A stretch of 64,000 bases of DNA from Phoronis australis (Eukaryota > Phoronida > Phoronidae). A program made the translations under genes and the position numbers. This document shows positions 36,301 to 46,700 of this stretch, one piece after another (positions within the stretch are counted from its first letter, which is position 1; every line of letters starts with the position of its first letter). Location of the stretch: the NCBI GenBank assembly GCA_002633005.1, contig NMRA01000131.1, positions 485,798 to 549,797 on the forward strand, given 5' to 3'. The notes under the pieces are model-generated. The model did no database searches, was not told where the DNA came from, and saw only the letters and a list, made by a program, of their open reading frames with translations.

Positions 36301-37608
36301 TTGTTCTACATATGCGTAGTCATACTATTTTTTTATTAAACCCACCTGTAGCGCAGAGTTTAAAAAACATTTTACCTTGAATATTATCTTAATATCAAAT
36401 TGATAGTTAATGTTCCTAATTTTGTACATTCCAAGTGCAATTCATTGATTGCCTTTGTGACTAGATTTGGTTCTGCACATTTGATTTACACAGCGTATGG
36501 AATGTACATTTAAATGACAGTATTCAATGTCTTGTTGCCATAAGTTCCATTTCTCGTTGCATTGCTGTTATGATTTTCGTTACAGGACAAGATGATGTTC
36601 TGTGATCACTGTGACCGTGGTTACCACACATTCTGTGTAGGTCTACGCTCCATCCCCACCGGCCGCTGGGAATGTCCCAGCTGTAGGCCAGCCGCCCCAC
36701 CTGCCAAGTAAGTATGTCGGTCAAGTGATGTCCAGTATGAATGGTCCATACATGCGGTCAGTTTCTGCATGTCCTCATGAGATTGATGTAAATTCATCTA
36801 CTTAAACTGAATAATACTGTCTCATAACTTATACGATAATTATTAAATATTTTTGTAAAAGTTCATATTTTCTGATATCAATAACACAATCAAATTTTAT
36901 TTTATGTAAGAGTTCAAGATGAGATCTCAAAACGCTGTTACAGTTTTCTAAAATATTTTGTTTTAGTCCTATTTCTGATAGCCCCTCATGCAAAAGTGTA
37001 ACAGCGTTTTAGGTGTGTAACTACCGCAGAATAGACTGCAGTATTTACATATTCGTTTCTGTTTAGACCCTTCCTCTCATCACGTGTATCCCCACTGTTA
37101 GTTGTCGCGACCCATATTGTTCTTATTGCCTGATGTGTATCACTATGCAGTCATCTGTGCTACTCTATACGTCTATGTGTCATGCCCTTGATAAAGAGCG
37201 CACCGCTCGAAACTTGGGGAATATTTTAATATATTTTAGTACCGACGCTCGTCGTTTCACTTGATAGTTACTATTATTTTACTCTTCTTAATCGCCAGTA
37301 ACTGCACGGCATTCCAGCACCTTTTTTATTGATCATTGCAAGAAATGGAATGCATTGATGACCTTAAGTTTGAAAGACATGTTTGCATGGAACCAATGAC
37401 TGGTGCTGCCACCTGGTAGTGTCTGGAACCTGGGCATGATGGTTTTCTCCTGTTCAGAGCGACTGTAATGGTTCACTATTGCAATGAAAGCCCTATTCAA
37501 AATCATTGCTCTTGTTTATTACTCCTTCAGATAGCAAACTAGATTTCTTAATGGTTTATTTATGGTAGTTGTATTCATATTATTTTCAGAAAATCAAGAA
37601 AGAAATGA
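23505..37608 (+). CDS. PHF10: PHF10 / BAF45a, PBAF chromatin-remodelling subunit (12 coding exons)
   Basis: Nuclear subunit specific to the PBAF form of the SWI/SNF remodelling complex; its tandem PHD fingers read histone H3 tails. Coding exons: 23505-24397, 25045-25172, 26096-26247, 27630-27698, 29535-29663, 30218-30327, 30953-31088, 31855-31935, 32387-32483, 34416-34528, 36586-36707, 37590-37608. All introns are GT-AG, phases agree at every joint, and the sum is 2049 nt (682 residues plus stop). Order: long acidic N-terminus (1-297), SAY domain (about 298-530), Ser/acidic linker, double PHD finger (about 570-672), basic KKSRKK end. Many stretches match vertebrate PHF10 as I recall it ([45 protein letters not shown]). 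It is longer than the human protein (498) because of the N-terminal exon. The start at 23505 has a strong context (AAGATGG); a spliced upstream start is possible. Confidence 0.95.
24102..24248 (+). repeat. seven in-frame 21-bp units coding ASDVLEN/ETA-type heptads
   Basis: Units of exactly 21 bp (AAyGCCAGTGAyGTCTTrGAA type) alternate mainly between LEN and LET endings. They sit inside PHF10 exon 2 and preserve frame, so length changes by whole units would be tolerated. Near-identity of the units points to recent expansion or homogenisation. Confidence 0.95.
24403..24745. repeat. 34-bp minisatellite just inside PHF10 intron 2
   Basis: About ten units of 34 bp (GTGATATGAGAGAGGGTATA followed by TATGTCTGTGTGGA) start within a few bases of the exon 2 donor at 24398. 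Units near the exon are more diverged; those from 24509 onwards are nearly identical, so the array is growing on its distal side. Confidence 0.93.
24746..25044. other. rest of PHF10 intron 2, nothing further seen
   Basis: AT-rich intron sequence with few CpG. It ends with the acceptor ACTTCAG before 25045. Confidence 0.6.
25045..27698 (+). CDS. PHF10: PHF10 exons 3-5: N-terminal half of the SAY domain
   Basis: Exons 25045-25172, 26096-26247 and 27630-27698. Key stretches are [60 protein letters not shown] and an [14 protein letters not shown] helix. They align without gaps with vertebrate PHF10 (for example EYKWPPDETGEYYM and QCTLGLTALRSDEV), as remembered. The SAY domain is needed for incorporation of PHF10/SAYP proteins into the complex and for activator function. 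Intron phases are 2, 1, 0, 0 around these exons. The introns hold no other gene; the long one before exon 5 carries a tRNA-like SINE. Confidence 0.93.
27360..27475 (-). mobile_element. tRNA-derived SINE or tRNA pseudogene
   Basis: On the minus strand, ATGGCCCAATGGGACAAG (around 27450-27433) fits an RNA polymerase III A box (TGGCNNARTGG). GGAGTCGAGTCCCACTGGGG (about 27404-27384) fits a B box (GGTTCGANTCC) with one or two changes, and the spacing is right for a tRNA head. No full cloverleaf with a clear anticodon arm was found, so a SINE head is likelier than a working tRNA. The element's tail may extend left to about 27250. Confidence 0.45.
27699..28936. other. PHF10 intron 5, first part, nothing recognised
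   Basis: T-rich intron sequence. No exon is needed here: exons 5 and 6 are both phase 0 and join cleanly, although vertebrate PHF10 has about eight additional residues (QMQQQNTQ) at this joint. Confidence 0.5.
28937..29035. repeat. 11-bp minisatellite, nine perfect copies
   Basis: Nine uninterrupted identical copies of ACTGCCAATAT lie in PHF10 intron 5. Perfect identity suggests a very young or still mutating array. Confidence 0.97.
29535..31088 (+). CDS. PHF10: PHF10 exons 6-8: C-terminal half of the SAY domain
   Basis: Exons 29535-29663, 30218-30327 and 30953-31088. They encode [20 protein letters not shown], then [41 protein letters not shown] and [18 protein letters not shown], in the order seen in vertebrate PHF10 ([37 protein letters not shown]). 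The last exon continues into an acidic Ser/Asp/Glu linker and ends in phase 0 (GTGCAG|GTGATT), from which either exon 9 (terminal) or exon 10 can follow. Confidence 0.93.
31622..31740 (+). CDS. PHF10: PHF10 alternative terminal exon with stop (PHD-less isoform)
   Basis: After the acceptor TCACCTTTAG (ending 31621) the phase-0 frame reads [10 protein letters not shown] and stops at 31652-31654. A canonical AATAAA follows at 31730-31735. No good donor lies before the stop. Splicing exon 8 to exon 10 skips it in frame. Used as a last exon, it would give a protein of about 549 residues with the SAY domain but no PHD fingers. Vertebrate PHF10 is known to exist as PHD-containing and PHD-less isoforms, so this is probably the equivalent device. 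The coding part is 31622-31654; the rest is 3' UTR. Confidence 0.6.
31730..31735 (+). terminator. AATAAA poly(A) signal of the short PHF10 isoform
   Basis: Canonical hexamer 76 bases after the stop in exon 9. Cleavage would be expected about 15-25 bases later. Confidence 0.45.
31855..31935 (+). CDS. PHF10: PHF10 exon 10: Ser/acidic linker
   Basis: It encodes [20 protein letters not shown] followed by more acidic residues (SAEEEQ), phase 0 on both sides. The composition predicts a disordered, casein-kinase-rich linker between the SAY domain and the PHD fingers, like the DSDGDSDDGEDG linker of the vertebrate protein. Skipping or including it keeps frame. Confidence 0.85.
32387..34528 (+). CDS. 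PHF10: PHF10 exons 11-12: PHD finger 1 and start of PHD finger 2
   Basis: Exons 32387-32483 and 34416-34528. Zinc ligands in order: VCHYC, VECAEC, then GHPTC across the phase-1 joint, then WQCMDC closing finger 1 (C4HC3 pattern). TCVEC then provides the first ligands of finger 2. [18 protein letters not shown] matches vertebrate PHF10/DPF proteins closely. Exon 12 ends GACGAG|GTAAGA, and its last 53 bases plus donor are the first unit of a five-copy 67-bp tandem array (34476-34810). Confidence 0.94.
32484..34415. other. PHF10 intron 11, nothing but AT-rich sequence
   Basis: A 1.9-kb intron. A short local duplication ('cattrgggtcaaxtgagtt') is visible at about 33642-33695. No exon or element recognised. 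Confidence 0.5.
34476..34810 (+). repeat. 67-bp tandem array copying the 3' end and donor of the PHD exon, five units
   Basis: Units start at 34476, 34543, 34610, 34677 and 34751 (periods 67, 67, 67, 74). Each holds the segment coding [16 protein letters not shown] and, in units 1-3 and 5, a GTAAGA donor; unit 4 reads GTGAGG. Only unit 1 is joined to the exon's acceptor. Units 2 and 3 are almost identical to unit 1 (unit 2 has a G-to-T change making a stop in the CMDC frame: ATTTTAAG). Units 4 and 5 are more diverged. The array therefore offers several alternative donors behind one acceptor. Confidence 0.93.
34811..36585. other. PHF10 intron 12 with a CpG-rich inserted segment
   Basis: It contains a diverged duplication rich in GATGAC triplets (about 35070-35245 and 35265-35410, both ending 'gaaataggctacagtct'). 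It then has CpG-rich sequence to about 36290 with two CCGCCATCTT motifs. Unlike the rest of the intron set it keeps many CpG, so it looks like a younger insertion. No coding region recognised. Confidence 0.5.
36586..37608 (+). CDS. PHF10: PHF10 exons 13-14: PHD finger 2 and basic C-terminus
   Basis: Exon 36586-36707 encodes [20 protein letters not shown] and then RWECPSC, completing the second C4HC3 finger. The [13 protein letters not shown] pattern is that of PHF10/DPF second fingers. Exon 37590-37608 adds KKSRKK and the stop (TGA 37606-37608). If the last intron is retained, a TAA follows at once (AAG TAA), giving almost the same protein minus the basic tail. Confidence 0.93.
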
Positions 37609-37682
37609 GATGCAACGAGTAAGGACGGGGAAATATATTTTTTATATTTTCAATGTTGTGTATTTTTTCATTTAGATATTGT

Positions 37683-37688
37683 AATAAA
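37683..37688 (+). terminator. PHF10 poly(A) signal AATAAA
   Basis: Canonical hexamer 75 bases after the stop codon, followed by a G/T-containing stretch. It makes a very short 3' UTR. Confidence 0.75.
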
Positions 37689-37909
37689 CAACCTTGGTGA
37701 AAATACATGCTAATCTCCTGTATTTTTAACGAAACAGTGGCTGAACACAGCAGTCATTCAGCAACGCACGCTAGCAGTAGAGCCGTGCAGATAATCTTAT
37801 AAACAGGTGATAACACTAGTCTTGCCATTTTTACTATTCTCGGACAATAGAAACTTGCAGGGGTCCTTTTTTGAGAATCGCTTGAATGCCAAAATCCAAT
37901 TTTCTGTAG

Positions 37910-38090
37910 TCAATAGAACAGTCACTTAATATACACATGGACATGTTTGCATGAAGATGAAAGTTTGCATGGGGTGTGAAACCTCTTGTTAACTAGGCAC
38001 TAGTTAAGAACTGCAGGCAATAGCCACAGGGGTCGTGGATTTTGAGTCATTTTGTTGCCCATTATTCGGTGGCTGGTATTCAAAATAAAA
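37910..38090. repeat. dispersed repeat A, copy 1
   Basis: The segment from 'acatggacatgtttgcatgaagatg' through 'ctgcaggcaatag' to 'ttgcccattattcggtgg' recurs in the same orientation at about 55915-56075. It lies in the gap between the two convergent genes. Class unknown. Confidence 0.7.
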
Positions 38091-38399
38091 GATTACTAAT
38101 GAAAGATGTACAATCATGATGCTTGATTTTGCTAACTTTTTGTCATGTTTTGCAGTATATGGAAACAAAAATTATATAGATGTTAGAAAGGACAAGAATC
38201 GAAAATAATTTGTCATCATTGAGACAGTGTTCTCCCATGTTATTGAGTGGTTCTTTGAAATGACCTATTCCTTGATTATAAACAAGAGCAACAAGGAGTG
38301 TTACCAGTCGTGTATGACACAGCAGTTGGACCTGTGCGAAAAATAATCGCTTATAGTGCTTTTTGCAGTAGGAACACACATCAATTTTCATACCAATTC

Positions 38400-38745
38400 T
38401 AGAGTGGTTTGACCAAGTGAGAGGCAGGTGTCAAAAAACAGTCCCAAAAACTCTAAAAAGGGCCCCTAAATGGGAAGGTGGCATGGTCTCCTACATAGAC
38501 AACTATTTGTCAAATTTCTTGAAAATACATTAAAAGGAACTCCGAAGATGCAAAGGCAAACATAGAAAAATAAAATTGTCTCTAGGACCATGGCGGCGCT
38601 TAGATCCATAACAATTCACTCTCGCTGTCACATCCAAAACGGAAACATATCTGATAAATGTGAAAATCCATCGGACGCGGGATGGACAGAGAGTAATGAC
38701 AACACAATGCATCCACATATATGGGAGCCCATAAAAATGTGCATC
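38400..38745. repeat. dispersed repeat B, partial copy
   Basis: It shares blocks with 51.4-52.5 kb: 'gtcaaaaaacag', 'gaagatgcaaaggcaaacat', and the end block 'cggacgc...aatgcatccacatatatgggagcccataaaa', against 'cggacgcag...aatgcgtccacatac...gtgggcacataaaa' at about 52480-52530. Probably a non-autonomous interspersed element. Confidence 0.65.
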
Positions 38746-38795
38746 AGTCTCTGTAAGTGGCATAGAAACCTTCAATTTTAGTAAGAAATGCGTAT

Positions 38796-38801
38796 TTTAT
38801 T
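38796..38801 (-). terminator. poly(A) signal of the channel gene
   Basis: TTTATT on the plus strand (AATAAA on the minus strand), about 790 bp downstream of the channel stop codon. It is the first convincing hexamer I noted, but not all downstream sequence was checked. Confidence 0.45.
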
Positions 38802-39460
38802 AAAACAATGAAAACATTTAATATCACATCTTGAGCAAGTTATCCGCAATACATTGCTATACAAACAATGCAATAGAATAGTACAAATATAACAGTGCAA
38901 TGCTATTATATTATTAGGAATGCATGACGGTGCACTTAAACAGTAAAATGGAGAACAAATAATTAATACTGGCCGGTAATCACGGTTGATAATCAGCTCA
39001 GAATGTTTTGCATAAAAATTCCGGTCATTAATTCCATGACAGGAATCTTTAAAATCAAACACCGGGATATCTTGTTCGAAATCAAACCTCAACAGTTCAC
39101 ATTTCCTGTGCAAGATCGGTCTCATTAAAATAAATACAACTGACTGACAACAAACTCATGATTGCATACTGAGATTGTACTTTGCATAAACACTAAATCA
39201 GTAATCACTGGTACAAGTAAAGAATAGGTCACAATCTGATGAATGTCATTGAATGATCTAGCTTTAATGTCTTCACAATCATTCCGTTGTCTTAGGTACA
39301 ATGCATAGATAATTTAAAATAGTTAAAGTGAAATGTAAAATACTCTTGGCACAATATTTACAAAAGTTTTAAGAGCATGTTGATATTAACAACTGTAAGA
39401 AAATGAAAGACTTTCTAGTGTATAATATGAAACCTTGGTGGACGGGTAACACATCTCTGG

Positions 39461-39631
39461 CTTGCATCCAGGCTTATCTCCTTAATTTGTCTATCATGGC
39501 TGTACAGTTCACACTTGGGCTTGCATCCAGGCTAATCTCCTTAATTTCGCCACCATAGCTGCACAGTTAACACATAGACTTGCATCCAGGCTTATCTTCT
39601 TAATTTGGCCATCATGGCTGCACGGTTGCTC
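39461..39631 (-). repeat. 59-bp tandem triplication of the channel's last coding exon end
   Basis: Blocks beginning CTTGCATCCAGGCT (plus strand) lie at 39461, 39520 and 39579, period 59. The unit nearest the gene contains the final exon with its TAA. The other two lie in the 3' UTR and preserve the AAATTAAG.AGAT.AGCCTGG context in changed form. Confidence 0.9.
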
Positions 39632-40783
39632 CTATAAAGCAGACAATAAATGACACACTACAGGAAAACGGTAGAAAACAATATTTGTCAGCGTCTGTAC
39701 AAAAAGTGCAAATTTAACAGTAAACAGCCATAACCAAATTGGACATCTGGGATTCATATTAATTGTCTCCTGCTGAGGGATCCAGCTCAAAACCAGAAGA
39801 GCTGATGCCTGCCAAGGCCGTACTGAGAAAAACTCAGGTCACTTGTCTCGGAAGAAGCTCATATGCATTCTGATGCGAGATATGCCATTTGTTCTCGTTT
39901 TACCTACAATTTGTTGACAGATTTAATAGGAACCAGTGCAACTTTTTGAGTGTTTCCTTTTACTGAAACATTTGGTCAGAGCTTTAAAAACAGAAAGTAC
40001 GGGGGAGACTTTCTTAAGAGATTCCTGGTAGCTCTGTACATTTGACAGTTTTAAGGATCTGTTGAGCATAATGTGCATTTCTGTGAAAAACTAATTGTTT
40101 TTACCTTGGCCTAAAGGAGACGTGCACCAACAACTTTGAATGAAAAAAAATCAAAAAAAATCATCCAACTACGAGAGGAGTTAAATTAATTTGAACTAGC
40201 ACAATGCGTTCTCCTTGTAATCTGCTTTCTGGAGAAACTGGACACCCCAGATGTTGACTTTGAGTAACTGAACTAGGCACAACACTTTGATCTAGACAGA
40301 AATTGTGTAACTCAAAGCAGTTCTTTTGGCCTCATGAGAAATCTTGGCTGTGCAAAGTATGGATTCACTAAATGAGAGAGATAGAATCTCCTTCTAACAT
40401 TTTTTTGTATTGTTTCATAGCCTCTGCTGTATGTGTATCCTTATGAATGTAACCAATATTGCATTTGCATGCAGCTTATGTGCTGTGTTTTTGTTCACAC
40501 TTGAAAATGGTGGAGTAAATATGGAAACGAGCAATATTTTTTTAAAATGTGTTATTCTAATTTAAGCACAATTGACTTTGACGGCTTGTCAACAATTTTT
40601 TTAAAAACATAAAGCATATTCCACTTGTGGTCACACTATACATTACTGCAACTGACTGAAAGTTAAAACTGTGCATACCGTCTGCTCTTAGAACTGGCAG
40701 CGCCCTCTACTGAGGTCTCTGGTGCTTGATCTTTCTGGACCTGACCAAGAGATGAACTGCGGCTACGACCAGATGATGAGCGG
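39592..40783 (-). CDS. channel gene, last two exons: Ser/Arg-rich C-terminus
   Basis: Exon 40783-40679 encodes SRSSSGRSRSSSLGQVQKDQ and continues acidic. Exon 39631-39592 encodes RSNRAAMMAKLRR and the stop TAA (39594-39592). Phases are 2 on both joints. The RS-rich stretch is a likely multi-site phosphorylation region. The end is short and basic, with no recognised PDZ-binding motif. Confidence 0.7.
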
Positions 40784-43700
40784 CTGAATCAAAAAAGAGG
40801 AATTCTGGGTGTGACAAAAAGAAAAAATATTTGACATGTACCATTAAGGTGACAGTGGACATTATCAAATGAAACTTTCACATATCCCTGCGAAAGCCAA
40901 AACAACCAAACATGCACAGAATTTGATTAGCATATTGCCAACAACACAAACATCACTTAATATTTGAGAGTGCTGCATACAAACAATATTCAAAAGCACA
41001 CGAGTATCACAAATAAAACGGTCAAAAATAAAACTATACAAAAGTCATGTAAGTATTCTAATGTAATGAATATTAAGGACAAGTTGTTGCCACTACAACC
41101 ATCACATTTACTTGACCCTCGACCCGTAAGTAGTTTCCAGAGAACACTTGCACCGCATTCAATAACGATGAGAGCGTGGCATTAATGTGCACCCACTGTG
41201 AACGTCACTAACAGCAAAGATAGGAAGCCAGTGATCATCAGTGGACATTTGTCACTCATTTTAAACATCATACAAAAAGCCCTGTAAGGGGTCTCTGGGC
41301 AAAAAGGATCATGGAACATTCCAAACATGATAGAGCCACAGGCGTAATGGAACACAGCCACAACATTGGACACAACATCGACAAGTGTGATGCCAGAGAA
41401 ACACTGGTACTCAAGGAAGGTTAAGGAGGCTGTCTATGTTAAAACCAGACACCCCAATTTGAACAGAGATCAAGGCTTAGAGCTCCCAGCAGTGTATGAC
41501 CTAATTCTAAAACCAGGTCTACCTGATGCGGAAAATCCAGTCAGTGGACAAGGCGCTTAGAGAGCGGGTGGAAACGACCAACTCACCAGACTCCCAGTGC
41601 TTTTCAGTAAGTGATTTACCTATTGCTCAATATTAATTTCATTTTATCTTCACAGTAAACCCTTCAAATGACTGTTGCTTTGTCTCTTATTAATGTAACC
41701 AAATTAACAGAAGCTCATTACCTTTCTATTTTCTCCGCCTCATCCATTGTATGCCTTATATCATCTATTGCCTTGTCAGTAGATTCATTATTGTCTATCC
41801 CCCACTCTGGATCCATCTTTGCTTTATCAGAAGCTGACTCCTGTTTATCCGGCTGTTCTGCACCATCAGAGTGTGAGGCTGACTTTGCCGAGGATGTAGA
41901 GCGGGCTGTGTTAACAGAGTGTTCTGACTTTTTGGATTTAGCTGAGTCAGCCCTACCAGTAGCTGTTGAGCCAGGTCTGTACATAATACAAATATAGTCA
42001 CAGTATTGAGAGATGATAAAATATATTAAAGTTTTTCAATCCTCACAAGTCACAAACAGGCAACACTTAAAATGTCAAAGCAACTTAAACACGAGAACCA
42101 AGAAAATCAAAATATAGAATTATTAACAAGTCAGTAGACTAGTGCATTATTCCTCTTTATGAATGAATAAAACATACAATTTCTGTTATTTAATTACAAT
42201 ATAATAGCATGAAATTCAACTGGTATTGCCAGCTTAACAGGACTACCTAACTAGGTGTGAACCATTACTGATAATAACAGTTACAAAATGTGCGACTTTT
42301 TTCATGAAGTGAGCTAGGTGCCATATGCAACACTAACTGACCCTTACAATTACAGTGAAACTCGCATGAGCCAGACACACATCAGTGGGACCTTTGCTTA
42401 TATACAGCAAGAAAGCTTCGCAGCATAGTTGTTGTATTCCATGAACTCCGCCCTTCCGATAAGTTGGCTTTTACATCACTCGAATAAAAATCTCACTGTA
42501 GCTCAAGCAAGTTACACTATTGTAAGAATTTTTGAACAAACCGTAATACTTAAATATTCAACTTCAACTGAAACCCACCTGACAGGAGATTCAACAAAAG
42601 AGACTTGTTTAGGGCGTGAAGCTGTTTTACTAAGGGAAGATCGTCTAGGCAACAGATTTCTAGAAAGAATTTGTTAGTAAAGCTAAATGAATAAGAATGA
42701 GCAGGCTAGTATAAAGACCTCTCTACAGAGACATGATGGTTACATGCATAATCAACAGTAATGATGTGAAAGGCTGTTAGTTAAACTTGAAAGATTAAAT
42801 TAACTCCTGTTTGTTAATCACAAAATGTTACCATTGCAAACTCAAAAGGAGCAATAGCTGTGCAATGTGAAGCCTAAATAAAAAAACAATGTTACCATTG
42901 GAAGAGACAATAGACATGCTGCTAATAAATAACTGCATTACATAAGCTCAGACAATTTCAAAAGAATCCTCACAGCAGTTAGAAGTCTCGTTACTTGCAT
43001 GTAGATTGCAGAACAGTCAAGTGACCTTTTCACAGACAGATGCAGATGTCACATGCATTGTGGGAAACAGACCGGCCCACTCCCACAGCAGATGAATCAC
43101 GTTACATGTACAGCACACCAGGTGGTGAGAAGGGGATATCCTATAATTCTCTACTCAGGGATTAGTATGCATCAGTTTTCGTTAATCCGTAAAAAATCCA
43201 AATCTAAGAAAGTCGAGTCGTAAGAATAGATGGACATCATACACATTAATGGTCTCAGTACAGAATGGATTTAACGGCCACATACCTGGATGAGTTACTC
43301 TGCGAGTCTTCAAGAGGCTTCAAATTTTCATCTATTTTGATGTCCTCAGTCACCTCAATACTGTGAGCTTGCACAAACTTCTTGGCCCACTCAGGCATCT
43401 CTCCACCAGGAAGTTTTTCTTTCTTGGGATTTTTGGGAGGTTTGGGTTTTTCAACTTGTAACTTGCCTTCTGTGAAATGGAGAAAGTTTCAAACTAGAGT
43501 AAAGATTTGCTGAAATATATTCAGGCCAGGAAGAAGGTTGCATGTATTTTGCATTAAATGCATGTTACCAATATGCCACCATAAGAACATACCAAGCGCA
43601 ACTTTGAAAAAATAGTTCTGCCTTCGAAAAACTACTATCTAGGTATTGAAAAACCTTAACACATTAATTCGCACATTTTGAATGAAGTTAGTGGCAGAAA

Positions 43701-46700
43701 ATCATTGCACTGAAACAATGAATTCCACATAGTCCACAGTTTTGCCCTGTATATAATTAGAAGTGCTAATTCATAATATTAATAAACAAAACGGATGGTT
43801 CCATTTCAAAATATAGATGAAAACAATTATAGTTTTTAAAGGTGGTACTACATAGGGCTTTTTAAAGACCTTTCGCTATAAATCTAGAATCATGACTGAC
43901 TAGAAAGTCACTTAAGTCAACCAGAAACAGGAAAAGGGTTTCAACAACTGTAAGTGCACCATTGAATGAACATATGCATCCCATTAGGGTGTTCACACGT
44001 TCAGTGACTTCACCAGAGATAGAGGGTTGTGAGCATGTGATAACATCTAGCTCCTTTGTTAACTGTTGAGTGCAGTCTTTTGTCTGATATGACAACATGC
44101 AGGTCAATTATCTACCAAGCTTATTACCCACCACATGTGAACACTATCAAACCCAGTGCAAATTGGTACATTAGGAAAGAATAGATTGTCATAACTTCAG
44201 TTGTAGTAGGGCGATTTTGGCAATTCAAAAACTAAACATGATCAGCAATTGACGAGGAATTCAGAAATGCTATTGGTTTGTGTTCAAATATGTTATAACT
44301 TAACTTTTATTTTTAACAGCACAGCCCATTCAGGTTATAGATATGATCTTATCAGAGATTAGAGCAATTACCTAACAAAAGAGATCTGGCCCTCCAACCA
44401 TAAATGCCAGAATGGAGTTAATCATTCGTGTAATATACTGGTTTCAGCAGTCATCCTCCCAAATTGTTGTTGGGCTACGCAATCGAACAAGTGAGAATTG
44501 ATCAAACAGACAACTAAAAAAACATTGGCAATTGGCAAGTGATCAATCCAAACTGCAATACTTTGTAGCTCATTTTCACTAAAGCCTAACTCCTCCAGAT
44601 GAGTAGCAAGTCTACGAACCTTCTTCTTCATTCTCTTCCTCAATAACTTCTGGTAAAGTAGGAGGAGGGTCAATATTAATCTGCAATCAAATCACAGCCA
44701 GTCATGACAACGGTAACACACAATATCGCAATCATTACAGGCAGTCATGATATTGGTAACACAAAATATTGCAATCAAATCACAGCCAGTCATGATAACG
44801 GTAACACACAATATCGCAATCATTACAGGCAGTCATGATATTGGTAACACAAAATATTGCAATCAAATCACAGCCAGTCATAATAACGGTAACATACAAT
44901 ATCATAATCAAACCACAGCCAGTCAGAACGAAGACACACAATATCACTAGCTAACGATATTGGCTCTACCAGTTTCAATTAAACAGTAAGTCAGATCAGT
45001 TTTACACTAAGCACATTTCTAAATGGTATACGCATGAAGAATTTGCATTGAATGAACCTTAAAGGTGTACATTATTTTTACTAAAAGAACAAAAAATTAG
45101 GCTGGGTAGTTTAACTTCTGAAGTTCAAAGGTCTAAAAATATACACAATGTTATGTGACAAACTATATGTAAGTGTTTCCAAATAGTATTTTAGAATGTC
45201 TAATTCTAGAGCACCTAACTATACAACACTTCACATCTAGCTTTACAGACTATCACTACAGTAAAGATGGTAGGACACACTCATATAACACTTTAAGAAG
45301 CCTTGCCTATCCATTTTGGTGAAAATGTTTACTCACTACAGAAATAGGAACTGATTTTGTAGTTTACAAAGCCAATTTTGTCATTTGCTATTCAACTATT
45401 ACTCCAGCATTGATAAGGCACCATCTCTTTTTTAGACAAGATATATCACATGTCACACTGAGTGGTAACATAGGCAGGACATTTTGTGATTTGGATTTGG
45501 TACCTTAGTTAATGATCTCGTATGACGTTAAAGTGAAGAAAACATAAAAATACATTCCAAGGTTTCTTCAAGAGTCAACATAGGATTAAGACACCTCCAC
45601 CAATAGTATGGTTACCATGGATACCATAGTAACAAGGACCAATCAACTAAGGGAAGACAAGCGGGATGTGAACATGAATGTGCTGTGAGCACACTATGTA
45701 GCATGTGAACACACTATGTAGCATGTGAACACACTATGTAGCATGTGAACACACTATGTAGCATGTGAACACACTATGTAGCATGTGAGCACTATATGTC
45801 ATACTTTGGTGTATCTTGCAACATCTGCTACTTGGATCTGAAACCAGCAGTAACTATGACAACAATGATTGAAACAGCAAATTGGGAAACATACAGTCAC
45901 AGGATGGGTTAGAGCTTAGTATAACTCATGCACAAATTGGAACCCTGCATGTTCAACAATTTATAAAGGTTATGGATACAGTTACAGCTATTCAGTTTCT
46001 TCACACAAAAATAACAATGGTTACTTTCTGACTTTCAAGAGGTTGACAACAGTGCTCGTATCATTTCCCAGGTGTAGTGTCATGACAGAAGTAAAGTTCA
46101 ATGTTAAGATTATCCACACGTATCACAGTAACATACACGGCTTATCTGCCAGATTTGTACAGTTCTTTAACATAAAATTTTCCATTTGTGACAATGGAGA
46201 GGCACAATAGAAAACAGTTTTGAAAGAAATAATCAAACAATAAAATATACACTAAAGTGTACATTGTGGCTTAATTTCTGTATGCTGTCTCTGGACAAAT
46301 GTGCCCAGTTCTTATGCAGAGACTGTTTCTGTTAAGTCTGCTAGTCCAAATAGGTTGAACAACATATTACATAAATAGGATCATGTTTGGAAAACAGTAC
46401 ATATTCATTGAGTAGTGTTAGACGTAACAAAAATGACTTGGAATGAAATACAACAAACGAGTCACATTTGTAAAGAAAGTGGAAACAGGAAAATCAATCA
46501 CAACTTCACACTGACAAAGCACCATCTATTGAGCAGTGTAACTTTATGAATTTACCCACAGCCAAATGAATGATGAAAGGTAACTGATAAGCATTCATAG
46601 GTAACATAAACATCTTATTACAAAATATGTTAATTTGAGTAGGTGAGTTGTTAGCCCTGATTGCTGCGGGGGTAATTAGCCATTGTGAAAATCTAATTGT

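Noticed and set aside
37130-37260. Segment 'gataaagagcgcaccgctcg' resembling the tail of some retroelements
   Set aside because: A short motif alone, with no coding remnant or second copy in the window; not enough to call an element.
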